From positions 9,842,866 through 9,906,865 of the forward strand of contig OZ024892.1 of the NCBI GenBank assembly GCA_964017195.1: a stretch of 64,000 bases of DNA. The letters are read 5' to 3'. Numbering within the stretch: position 1 is the stretch's first letter; the number at the start of each line of letters is the position of its first letter. A program made the translations under genes and the position numbers. The DNA is from Siderastrea radians (taxonomy: Eukaryota > Cnidaria > Anthozoa > Scleractinia > Rhizangiidae). Shown here piece after piece: positions 49,001 through 59,961 of the stretch. The notes beneath the pieces were generated by a model. The model was given only the letters and a program-made list of their open reading frames with translations, searched no databases and was not told the DNA's origin.

Positions 49001-51727
49001 AAGCTATTCATGGTAGACACGAATCAGAATATATTCATTTCCAAACGGTTTGTGTTTATGAGTGAGCAGTAGTTATTGGGAGTTTTCCAAATTATTCGGA
49101 ATTTTCTAATTTCTGCGCTGTTGAATGTCTCCAGAATTGACCCAGTCTACGAAAACAATTATGAAGTTAAGGTATGAAACCACTGCAAAAACCGTGTACG
49201 ATCAATCTTGCGCAACTTCGGATCAGAAAGATCGTGATCAGTCAAGATTGATAAAATTATAAACGATTGTCAAAATGACTACTGCAGAGACTGATCAAAC
49301 AACGTGAAAAGACGTTGAAATGTCTTTTCACTTTGTTTGATCAGTCTCTGAATTAGTTATTTTTTCATTTATAATGAAAACAGTTAATTTAGTTACCAAC
49401 TGAGAGCTAGAGAGAGAGCGAGATAAAAAGACGGTTGTGCCAGCCGTACTCAAGTCGAAATAACAAAGTATATACTGTTTTTTTTTTTAATTTTTCCAAA
49501 AGCTGTTTATGGTAAAGATGAATCAGAAAATACTCGTTTCCAAACGGTTCGCTACTATTAATAGACAGAATATTAATTATTTTTGTTCTTTTCTTGTTTA
49601 CTCTCGCAGAATAGTAAATTAAATGTTAAGAAAAATATCACTATGTTTATATGTACTGCAATGTAGTTTGGCGATTAAAAAGGACAAGTGGAATTTTTAA
49701 CGTAAAAAAGCTCCGAAAACGTGCAACCTTAAGTACAATTTACCAAGAATTAGTACATTTTAAAATGATTTACACACGCGCAAAGTATGATTATACTGTA
49801 GAGCAAAGGTATTATTGAATTCAACTGATTGAAAAGGGGAAAAAAGATGAGCGACATAAATAAACGGAATTGTAAAGACAGATTTCAGGCTCTTGAGAAG
49901 ATTTGACACATTAACAAAAGATTTTCATCTCCAGCAATACGGCGAGGCATTTATATGCAAACGTGCGGTTTCACCTGTTTTCGTATTAATACAGTAAAGA
50001 AAAGAATATAACAATTCACTTAAGACAGAAACCTGGAATATTATCCTTCACTTTAAATTGATTAATGCATCTTTATATTTTGATGGGAAAAAGAGAATAC
50101 TTGAAACACAATTCAAAATACTCTGTTTCGCTCTTATCGATACGAATCTACGAAATTTGCCTTTCTAATCAATGCGTGGTCGAGTTGTCGTAATTCACTA
50201 TCTTTTGCTGTTAAGTTCAGGGAAAGAGGCGATTCATTTTCAACTGGGAAATCGGAAGCGGTATTCTCATAGTCGACATCAAGTCTGGGCTTAGCCAATC
50301 GGTGAGAGAATGAACGAGTTTTCATTCATTAAAAGACGTAACTAAATAGAAAATTGAACAAACACTGCGACGACTAAATTAGTAAGAAAATTCATCCGTT
50401 GACACTATTCAAATGTTCGGTTACTTTTCATTCGATGGTGCTGACACTTTCCTCAATACACTTATCTCGCTTTTCTATTTTTCATCGCGTCGATATTAAA
50501 AGATATCTCTTTTGTTTTGGCGTTCAGCGCGAGTCCGCTTTCAAAACGTTTTTGTTAGTGTGAGCTTTCTTTCCGTAAACTTATTAAACATGTAAACCAA
50601 AACCGTAGCCATTAAAGCCGTGCAAGCACCATTAGCAGACACAACTGAGCGCAACAGAAAATTAAATCAGGAGTGTTCATTAAATCGTGCACGAACAGAA
50701 AACAAATAAGATACAACACTCATGATAGTCTTCTATCGCAACACACCGACTTTTATGCTTTGTTTTGAATGTAAATAATCTTAACTGAGACGAAAATAAA
50801 TGAGCACTGTACTACATCAATTTGGTCATTGCCTTAATTTTCTCCTCTTTTCATAAAAAAAAAGCGTTAAAAGGTCATATGGAGGAAATTTAGCGGATCG
50901 TAAGTGAACGAAAACTAATAACTTTAGAGAAAGAACCCAGAAGAACTGGAATAAAATGTGGGAAACGGCGGCTTCGTTGTTAAGACAGGACATGCTTTAT
51001 ATTCATTTCTGTATCGTGAATAGCGAATAAAAACGTTCATTATTAACTTCAACACGATTTCCATAAAGGGAAAGCTTTACGAAGGATTAAATATAAACAC
51101 CTTATATGTTTGATTATATTATATTTAAAGACTTACCCTTGCAAACTTCGACGAGTAGGGATCATCAAAAGTTTTCCAGACTTTCTTTTTGAGCGCTTGC
51201 CAGGGATATCTAGTGCGCGGTCCGGAAATCCTTCGTGTTTCATTGCAAAGTTCACTTCCACTACTCGGAATTTCGATATCACCAGAACCACTGTCGATGT
51301 CTTCGTAGTCTTCGGAATCTTGATCTTCATCGCGAGAAAATCCTTGCAGCTTCTCCTCGGCGTCACGATGTTCGTCGTACTTAGCCCAACAACATGTCTC
51401 GATCTGCTTCTCGTCCAGCCCCCAGAAATTCAGCTCTTCTTCAAAGAGCGGACCGCATACATCCCTTGGACAGTGAAGTTTGCCCGTGCGGTAGAAGTTC
51501 AGAATGTGTGTGAAAACCGCGGGGTTCCGATCGAAGAAAAACTCGCGTTTTTGTCCGAGCGGCCTTGGGTCCTTCATTGCTCGCTCTGCAATCCATGCCA
51601 GGCGTGTGTCGGGAATGCTTGCTAAAGTACTGACAAATGTCTCGTGCTTTTGCCCGCCGACGTTCAAATAAAGCCTGGTTTCGCCTGGGTTATCGGAATC
51701 GAAGAGGCGCGAGCGAGACCGTGACAT
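45021..51727 (-). CDS. Shaw/Kv3-type voltage-gated K+ channel gene 2 (two coding exons)
   Basis: Exons 51727-51137 and 46070-45021 join in phase 0 to give about 546 aa. The T1 domain has NVGGQKHETF and the complete Kv2-4 zinc signature HX5CX20CC (HCPRDVC...ETCC). The wording ([20 protein letters not shown]) is Shaw-like. An acidic linker precedes S1 (AVGYISLIFNMAVV). S4 (about 296-310) has R299, R302, R305 and K308 on the 3-residue register. The filter is TMTTVGYGD (371-378). S6 has PVS (404-406) instead of PVP. The tail is about 130 aa and carries no PDZ motif. The exon junction just before S1 is at the same place as in Kv gene 1, so the two are paralogues. It should form voltage-gated K+ channels, possibly heteromers with gene 1. 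Confidence 0.9.
47165..47275 (+). repeat. SINE copy, 5' truncated
   Basis: It has the same body as the next copy (GACCGGTGTACGGGAGGTCATG, then CGATTCCCGTC, then TTTTTTCTTTGTCC and GCTCGTGACAAACTGAA) but lacks the A box. Confidence 0.75.
47405..47530 (+). repeat. tRNA-derived SINE copy
   Basis: A box TAGCTCAGTGG (47418-47428) and B box GGTTCGATTTCC (47462-47473), followed by the T-rich body and GTGACAAACTGAATATTCC shared with 47165-47275. No cloverleaf with an intact acceptor stem, so not a tRNA gene. Confidence 0.8.
47625..48010. repeat. Dispersed repeat, copy related to 58605-58840
   Basis: Both copies share, in order, TTTC(T/G)AGCTTTCT, GCGAATAACCC/GTGAATAACCC, CCTTATAA, GTGCC(A/G)C, GTTCAAA, GCAAAA and TTTCACTCGCGCTT-like blocks. 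This copy has a GC-rich insertion at about 47660-47810. Confidence 0.55.
48520..48650 (-). repeat. tRNA-derived SINE copy (minus strand)
   Basis: On the minus strand a tRNA-like head reads TGGTAGAGTGGTTAGGG (A box, 48630-48646) and GCTTCAAGTCCTGCTC (B box, 48588-48603), followed by GCTAGCTGGAATTTTCACGG and an unrelated tail. The body length and the absence of a 3' acceptor strand argue against a functional tRNA. Confidence 0.75.
49285..49350. repeat. Near-perfect 29-bp hairpin in Kv gene 2 intron
   Basis: The arms 49285-49313 and 49322-49350 pair with one mismatch around an 8-base loop (GTTGAAAT). This is the size of a cnidarian-type microRNA precursor, but a tiny foldback element is equally possible. 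Confidence 0.7.
51137..51727 (-). CDS. Kv gene 2, coding exon 1 (T1 domain and linker)
   Basis: The ATG at 51727 (MSRSRSRLFDSDNPGETRLY) gives 197 codons to the donor AGG/GTAAGT. The frame is open for another 38 codons upstream to about 51841 without an ATG, and an AG acceptor lies near 51833, so an upstream coding exon is possible. It holds T1, the zinc ligands and an acidic linker ending PYSSKFAR. Confidence 0.9.
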
Positions 51728-54700
51728 TTTTCTTGGTTGATGAGCCTGTTCCGTAGAGCTAGACGCGTTGAAGGCGGCACGTTCCGCTTCTGGGTTGTCC
51801 GCGTGCTCCGACTGAGTTTCCTCTTGAATCCTAACGTACAAATATATGTAAAAATTCAGTTTCTTAAGAGACAGGTTTGTCAGTAATATCTAGTTATCTG
51901 CCACCATCTGCCCATCTTAGCAACTGAATAATGAATGTCTTATAAAGTGCTTTGCTTATGCCTAACTACTCGTATATCACAGCAACAGCAAACTGGCAAA
52001 CGTGCCACACTCGCTCGACCTGTTACCCTGGGGCAATGTGGCATCTTACGCAGATCTGATGTTAAATCGACGCACAAATACTCGAGTTTACAAACACATC
52101 AGTCCTTTCCTATCAAACAAACATCCCCAGAGCATAGCTAGGTGTGCTTTTTGTGTGATTAAACTGGACTCCTTGTGTCAAGAATTTTTCTTGCGAGTTG
52201 AATTTCTGTTTGAGCTTTGTGAAACTTAATGAATTTTAAAATGTTGTCGTTAGAGTCTCCGACGAAATAAGTTTTTGACGTTTTTATCGTTTGTACAGCA
52301 GTTCACTAATATAAGGACAAAAGGGCGCCTACCTTTAAGGGGCGGAAACAAAGATATTTTGTCTACCGAGATGCTTTTAAAACGATCGTCATTTTGTTGT
52401 TTAAAAACATGATTTCGCGCTCTTATGAAATCACGGAAAGATGATTCAGGATTAAGTAAGGAACACACCAGAAATGCTGTTCTTCAAAACGTAAACATCT
52501 GCATTTCATCTTTGGAAAACAGACATATTAAGTAGGGTGACATTATCTCTGTTTAATTAATTCATCGGAAAGCTTTGCAATTATGGTTCGCAAAAATGCG
52601 TTAAACTTAAAGAAGTCGAGGAAATGAGCCTACTTTGCGCTCAGCTCTCTATATTTTACTATATTTTCTTCGTTCATCAGGTGAGATTTTTCTAATTTCG
52701 CCATATTTTTACCCAGAGAGTGTTTATATTACTACAGAATAGTGATACTCGACTCAAAGCATGTTTCATGACCTCTTGTTTGCTTTTGATGGTTACTGAA
52801 TGTTCTTTTGAGCGACCGCCCGGGTCAATTATCTTGCGCGGATTTACATTAAATGTTTAAATATTTGCTCTGCCTGTTCAAGCTTTCGATCGAGGTCAAA
52901 ACCTTCAAATTCCAAGCTTATTACCAGCATGAAAGATGTTTCCTCTGATCTTTTGTTTCTTGATTAAACGCTTGTCTGTTACGAGACAACATAACTTCCA
53001 ACTTACTTAACTGTTGAGATCCTTTGTTTTGGCTTCCTTCGTTTGGACACAAGCATGTTCCAGTATCGTCCGAGACGTGTTATTTCAGTAACTTTTTATC
53101 AAAGTTATCAGTCAGTTAAACACACTTTTCTTGCCTTTCGCTGAACCTTATCAGCAATATCTTAAAGAATCACCGCTTATTCAATTCTCTGTTCACGATC
53201 TCTGATCTCAGGGACCACATTCATCACAGCATCCTTTCCGATCTGATGACAAGGCAGCTTAGTTTTGTAGCCATTTCTTGAGTGGTGACTGAGGTACGAG
53301 AAAACAAGGCAATTCATTGGACGATGAAAGTATTTGGTTCCTCCCGTGCCAACGAAACAAACCTACCAAAACGCCCGAAGGGTCGATAATGGAGGTTATG
53401 GTCCCCGTTTCTGCAAGTTAACGATATTCATTTTCAGCCTTTTTTGTGATAACGATGTTTAGCCATCAACTTTTTGAATCGTGACGAATTTCGGTGCGTG
53501 TCTCTGAAACGGGTTCCGGCTCTCTGCCTGCTTAGACGTCAGTAAGAATACAAAGTTGTTGACCTCGTGTCAAATCACTTGTAGGCAAGAGCTCTGTATA
53601 TAAAAATTGATAAAGTTTTCTAAAGGAAAGACATCAAACCTGCAAGGTTTGCCGTGTTTCACTGAAAACGGAGGCGTTTCGTTACCCGTAAACTGCTTCG
53701 CCTGACGACATTTATATATTTTCTCTCGCTTGGTGGCAGATGTAAAATTACGTTGTGATAACTTTAGATAACAAATTGGATAACAAGATCACAGCAGTAC
53801 CCCAAGCCAAGACGAATGACAACTAAAAATAAACTAAAAAACTTCGAAATTTGCTGCTAAAAATCTGATAGCTATTTACATATGCAGCATGGACAATGGC
53901 TGCTGTTTATATGACACCAAAATGAAGATAAATTTTAAATTCTGTTTCATAGACTGAAGTGCTCTTTTTTCATGTACATTTGAAAGGTAAAGTTGGGCAC
54001 CTTGAAGTGTGATGAAATACACGGTTTTATAAATACGTAAGTGGTGATATGTAAGCAACTGGGTCATTACTGGCAAGCCCTCTGCCACAAGAATTGAATT
54101 CCCATCTGTTCTCATCAGAGAACCCAGTACTGAGGTATAAAATCGAGGGGAGTTAAATCAATCGAATCAAATTTCAAGTCGTTAGGCGGGACCCCAAGGG
54201 CCAAAACTGATTATGGTTTGTGGAGACAGTGTGTGTGGGTACATGATGTATCTGACGTCTAACGTTGAAATAAAAAGCAGAACCATTGAAACTCAGACGA
54301 AAATTCCCAGTACTCTCCGGTGGTGCTGTTTGTGATTTTACCGGCTCCGAAATGCAAGACATCATGTTCTCGTCATTTATAAATCGTGAACTCAATATAG
54401 AACGGTAATTTGGTGAGGGAATTTCAAAGGAATCCAGTTAAAAATGCATCATCGACTCCCCGATTAGTTTTTTTACACAAACTGTAGTGTTTTTGTTGCC
54501 TGTTTGCTGGTTTGTTTGGTGCTTTTTTAATGACCTAGTAGGACTGACTCTGCTAATAGGGATCGGTAGAACATGTCATTTGGTATGGGAGGATTTTTGG
54601 ATATTTATCATTGTATTTAATTTCCTAAATAAAGTTGTGCATCAGGTACATTTTTGTTTTTGTCAGATTTATTAACACCCACACGTCACCCTAAAAGTAA

Positions 54701-55379
54701 CGAACGATGCCTCTATAATCTCAGTATGCACTTAATCGCGACTCAGAAACAGTTCTCCTCTGAGCTCAGTTTTTACTTGAACTCCTATTTAACGATGACC
54801 ACTTTCACTCAATTACCCATTCTCGGATACAACTTGTTCCCCAACGCCTGGACCGACTCTGATCTGGGTTAAGCTTCAAAACGTATGTACAAAGGTCAAC
54901 GAGCAGCTATCGAAAGCGCTAGCAAACCTAAGGATATCTGAAATCTTCCATACCCCTTTGTGCGGCACAGACAACACTGTAAATGCTTGCTATATTTTAT
55001 ACTTATTTTAAGCTTTGTATTGTTAATAGTGTCTTATAGTGTCTTTAATGGGTTTTTACATAGTCATACTTAGTTATACTTAGTTATCCATAGAGTGTTT
55101 TTAAGTAGTAGTTAATTTATTATTACTCCCCTTTGATATTTATATATATTGTAATTTTTATTCAATAGTAATTCAGTCTTCCGACTGCCATTTTTTGTGT
55201 TTTTCAGTTTCAAAGCAACTGTGACAGGGAGGGCCATTTTGGCAACCAACATTTCCGTGGGTCAGAAAGGTGATATATCGCCGTAAAACTAAGTATGGCT
55301 TATTATTATATTGACAAGAGTGTTCAGGGGCGAATTTAGAAACAACGTCTGTCGGATGGTACTTCTTGCTTGTTACTTT
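51728..55379. other. 5' flank of Kv gene 2, no gene
   Basis: AT-rich DNA with short frames only. The promoter of Kv gene 2 must lie in its first part; no core element is evident. Confidence 0.5.
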
Positions 55380-55619
55380 AGATAATATTTTCTGCGGCTC
55401 CTGATGATCGCCCTTGTCACAAGTGCAACTGTGGAACGTAGCAACTCATCACTGCGCCTTGCAAAAAGTGTTTTTAGAAGCAGCATGGGGGAAGACCGCC
55501 TCAACGCACTGTTGCTGCTCTTTATTCACAAGGACGTAGCTCTGGATTATGATGCAATTATTGCCGACTATGCCAAGCGCAACCAGAGAAGGATGATATT
55601 TATCATTCCCCTGCAATGA
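55380..55619 (+). pseudogene. hAT transposase C-terminal fragment
   Basis: The translation shows ALVTSATVERSNSSLRLAKS followed by RSSMGEDRLNALLLLFIHKD and an RR pair near the end. This matches the hAT dimerisation domain (ERxFSxL...R..M...RL..L..L..H). It ends in TGA at 55617-55619. No upstream catalytic domain was found, so it is a relic or a last exon of an unrecognised copy. Confidence 0.75.
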
Positions 55620-57000
55620 CTGTTCTTGTGATTGTTTCTAAAGTCGTGTCCTTGCATGGGATACATTTCGTTTGTCCAAATTTTTTTATAAATCCTCTTA
55701 GAATCTGTGTCCAAAGCCTACATGTTTTAGTTGCAGATGACCTCCCAGAATGCAGGCAGTAAATAGCCTTCTCAAAGAAACTAGATTTGTCAATTTTTCA
55801 GGGAGAAAATGTTGCCGCCTTTGCCGGGAGGTTGTGCTTTTGCAACAATTGCTACGGCCCCTGCTAACATCATAAAGTGTTAATTACTTCTTTGACCACA
55901 ACCATAACTGTGTTTTATTAGATATTTCAGCATTACGTGTTCAATATGGAATCCAGGCATTTGCTAAATTTAAGCGTCCAGAGTGCACTAGATTGCATCT
56001 CGGAGAACTTCAATTTCAAAATTTTTCCGGGGAAGCGTGCTCCCGGGTCCCCCTAGAACGTCGCGCCGTTGGCGCTCCCTATGGGCGCTATCGCGCCCAT
56101 ATTGCCACTATACTATATATCTCTCGGCTCCCTCTATCACAAAATTCTCCGTCCGCCCCTGGTGTTTATTGGAAAATAGACCAGTCGTAAAGTTCTTGGA
56201 GATATGGAGATATGAATTCTATTTTCTCGTTGTAAAAACAATATTTTACTCACTCGCTGCGCTCCTTCGTAAAATATTGTTTTTACCACTCGAAAATAAA
56301 ATTCACATCTTCGCGCCACCGTGTAATATCCTCTTTATCTTCGGGCCGCCATGTAATATCCTCTATTTATACACGCACACGACATGCCCCGTGCTCGTTA
56401 AACACTGCTTATTATGCAAATAATTCTGCTTGGACATATAATGAGCCATTAGGCGCGCATTAACATATTTACTTTATACCTACTTTGATGAGCCAAATTT
56501 CAGTTAAAGAGATTCCCGTTTTAATTTTAACTCTTTTTTATTTTAGATTACATGTGGGCGCTTATCAGTTTGAAATTTAGTGCATATCTCTATTCGTGCT
56601 TTAGTGATCTGGTACGAATTGCTAAGCTTTCCTTTCTTTCACTTTCATTAGAAGCTTTCAGTTTTGTATTTGTCATCATCATTGTCTGTATTTTATGATC
56701 GTTTTTCTTGTAACGTAAATTCTGCCCGCAAAATATTGTAATGCGGCAAAATGCTGAAAGTAGCAAACGGCCAATTATCAATTAATGCTTGAAATTATGC
56801 TGGCATAACCTGTCCAAAGCATGGAAGCAGTTGTTGTGCCAGTATGGTCTAAGAAAAGGGTATAGTACATTATCATGCACCTTTTTTAAACAAATCTCTT
56901 GTTCCCGACAGATAGAGTTATCTAGAAGCAGGTACAAAATTAGCTTAGCATGGCCCTACTGGCTCGAACGTGGTGGTTGCTTCTGTCGTTTGTATCAACA
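55620..57000. other. Intergenic with a palindromic element
   Basis: It holds the palindrome at 56208-56309. No gene. Confidence 0.5.
56208..56309. repeat. Palindromic MITE-like repeat
   Basis: The arms AAAAACAATATTTTAC and GTAAAATATTGTTTTT, with further outward pairing (ATTCTATTTTCTCG / CGAAAATAAAATT), enclose CTCGCTGCGCTCCTTC. Confidence 0.75.
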
Positions 57001-59403
57001 CTTCTAAACCCCCTTGCCGCCTTGAGGGAGGACTTAAAAAATAACGATTAAACTTGGCAAGAGTGTGTACAGAAATGAACCGCGGCCCTTATTCGTTATT
57101 CGTTCTTTCAGCGCTTCGGTCCGCCAACATTCTACAGAAAACCGAGGGCAAATTTAAGTTGTAAAAAAATAATTGACTGTTCTTTTGCTCTTACGTTTAA
57201 AGCATCTGGCAATCCTATTGACCTTACCTCGCTTTCACACGGTACGATCTCCGTGTAATGCTGTTATTGTCTCCCATTTTTCTTACGTCAGGGCAATCTG
57301 GCAAAAAACAGATTAAAACATTATGCAAGGCGGTTGAGTTGGCTCTCAAAAAATATCTGAAATGGAATACAAACACAACTCACCTTTTCAACCCTTGAAG
57401 TGATCAAAATCTTATTTCTTATCAAACTGCAAGGTTATATCGAGTGCGCATGCACATAGAAGGCACATCAGAACTATGGAACTGCTAAGTAAACGTTTTT
57501 GCATGTGTCGGAGTGCAGGCTTTCAGGCCCAATTCCTATTAATGATTCATACGTTTCTGAGATGTCATAACTGATGGTCTCGTTGTTCCAGTCACGGTGA
57601 AATTAACCTAAATGGCAATGCTCTCCTATGACAATATAATATGTGTCATGTGGAAAAGTAATATCGTAACATTTAGAATTTAACCATCATTTTTCTCTCT
57701 TCTAGCAGAGTCAATAGAGACAATAGACGGTCCAATCTTGCACGACCTTGGAAAAAATTCCAAATTTTGTTTGGCAAATTACTCAAAAACCAGAAGAAAC
57801 ATTGTAACAAGTAACAAGTTCACTCGGCTTTCTTTTGACGACTTTAATTTTTCATTTTATCTAAACACACATTGAATTAGAAATTATCACATAATAGGGT
57901 CCGGAATCTGACTGAGAGCGCAATGGTTAATCAACAGACGTTTTTCTTGTTAAAAAATCCGGTACCAGTCGTTTTATTTCGCTGACTGCTTGGATCTGTT
58001 ATGTTTGGATTTAAGTACGCATTACAGGGAGACTATTTCCTCAAATTAAAATCGCTCTTTCTAACGCTCAGTTTCTTCAAACTTTGTCAGATAAGTAAAT
58101 GAAGAAGACAGACCTGTGTTTCATTTTTCTCATAGCAAATATTTGTCGATAATTAACAAGCGATTATGAAACGGTATTAGGCATCAATTTATGCGATAAT
58201 CAAGCTGATTTGGTGAATTTTTCCCGTGTTGATGACATTTTGGAACTTTCCTATTGTCCGGGCATAACACAGATCCTCCTTTTCGTAATATGGCAATAAA
58301 CAGCTTGGCCTAAAAAAAGCAAAAGCTCTCTCGCCAAGGTGAATTCGAGACGATTAAACATTTTTTGCCGAGATAACGGCCTGGACTCTTTCTAATTGTA
58401 ACCATTTGTCGCGGGAGTGGGATCCGTATCCCCCTCCGAATCTATACATACACCCAACTATAGATTAGCTCCAGGTGTTTCTTTGAAAGAGGTGCGAAAT
58501 ACGAATTTTTTCAGTGTTTTTTGTATGAGAATTATAAATAGATGTTGTTGAGCTACTCGGAGCCCCCTTATATTATAAGAATAGATTATTAAATTCTCAA
58601 TCTCGATTATCGACTTTCTAGCTTTCTGATTGGTTCACCACACGTGGATATCAGCGAATAACCCACTTGTTGCCTTATAAGGAAAGTGACCGGCCATGTT
58701 TAAGTGCCGCGACGTTCAAAGGTTTCTCCGTGAAGCAAAAGTTCACTGAGTCCAAAAATACGGCAAAAAATCGTCAATGATTTCCGCAGCTGGGAATTTT
58801 ATAAATCAATAAATTATTTCACTCGCGCTTGTTGGGCAGGGGCGTGATATGAGGTGATTCTAACCAATTCTCTTCGCTGGTTATTTATCAATTCTTATCT
58901 ATTGCACGCTCGTTTCTGAAACACGCTAGTACCTTCTGTTATTATATTTTTGTCAAATTTCCGCCTTCAGAAAATATAGGCCAGATATAAGTAAACAGTT
59001 GCACACTTTCTCGAAAGCCCAAATCAATAGTTAAAAATGAATTACTTAATAACCGGTTCTTATTTTTTTCTCAGCGCGTGAGCGGGCAAGATGAACCAAA
59101 TCCTGCAATCTGATTGGTTCCGGGAGCGGGCGGAATTTTCCGATCTTGACCGCGGTCAACGGAACGGGCCGCGGGGAATTTGCTACATGTATCGAAATTT
59201 GGGAAAATAAAGGGGTTTCTTTTAGTTATATTGCTTCCTGTGATTTCTGAGTTTTAACAGAGTAAAAAAGCGTATTTTGCTGCTCTGGTGTCACAAACGG
59301 CTTCGTTTCATGGTTCATTTTACGCGCGCTTGCAAAACGTTGCTTTCCGAAAACAACAAGACACGTTTAACTTTTGAAAAACAACAAGAAAAAAATAAAA
59401 ATA
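57001..59403. other. Intergenic, dispersed repeat at 58605-58840
   Basis: The repeat at 58605-58840 is related to the copy at 47625-48010. Otherwise I see no structure or gene. Confidence 0.45.
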
Positions 59404-59544
59404 TTATTTGCCGGCCTTGGTCGGTCCGTATTGAGAAAAACTGTGCCCTCGGTCTTGAGCACGGCCCTCGGCCTGCGGCCTCGGGCCGTACTCAAGACCT
59501 CTGGCACAGTTTTTCTCAATACGGACCTCCCGGCCGGCAAATAA
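59404..59544. repeat. GC-rich palindrome, about 62-bp arms
   Basis: The outer arms TTATTTGCCGGCC/GGCCGGCAAATAA, then CGTATTGAGAAAAACTGTGC with its complement, and an inner GGCCCTCGG/CCTCGGGCC centre make a nearly complete inverted repeat. It directly abuts the hAT-like element at 59545. Confidence 0.85.
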
Positions 59545-59961
59545 CAGGGGCACCCAACGGTTCGTTTCGGGTAATATCTGTTCGGGAGACTTAGATCGCC
59601 TGACAAATTCAGATTTAATTCCAGTGAAAACTAGAGATTTATTTGGCGAAACATCACCTCAGACTTTCGTAACAAGAGGAGTTATTAATTCCTTTTGTTT
59701 TCGGAAGGACAGATATGTCGTTCAGGGTGTAAAATAAGGTCAGCTAGCATCTTCGGAGAGCCATCAACAGCTCGGAATTTCGGCGGATAGGATTCTGTTT
59801 CCTAAAATTTTCTGCGGCCTAATTTTTCAGCTAAAAACGCCGAACAGATCAACCTGTATTAGCTTACAAAACTATGCCTTTAAAAAGCTCTGAAACAATC
59901 TAAGAAAGCAGAAAATGATATTTCAAGTATTTTGCTAGACTCTTCTCGTTGGGTGCCCCTG
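59545..59961. mobile_element. Non-autonomous hAT-like element, 417 bp
   Basis: The ends are CAGGGGCACCCAACG and CGTTGGGTGCCCCTG, with AAATAA on both flanks. CAGGGGC termini are common for hAT MITEs. No transposase inside; the relic at 55380-55619 is from the same superfamily but not clearly its partner. Confidence 0.8.

Larger units (their letters stand above)
46071..51136 (-). other. Kv gene 2 intron (5.07 kb) with SINEs and a hairpin
   Basis: A phase-0 intron (donor GTAAGT, acceptor TTTTCAG). It holds two tandem SINEs (47165-47530), a dispersed repeat (47630-48010), a reverse SINE (48520-48650) and the near-perfect 29-bp hairpin at 49285-49350. A small open frame at 50134-50325 on the same strand could be an unused or alternative exon but has no support. 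Confidence 0.6.

Noticed and set aside
50134..50325. 63-aa frame inside the Kv gene 2 intron as an alternative exon
   Set aside because: No convincing flanking splice sites and no recognisable domain; kept only as a remark.
59277..59606. Open frames across the GC-rich palindrome
   Set aside because: Both strands give similar frames because the sequence is an inverted repeat; not genes.
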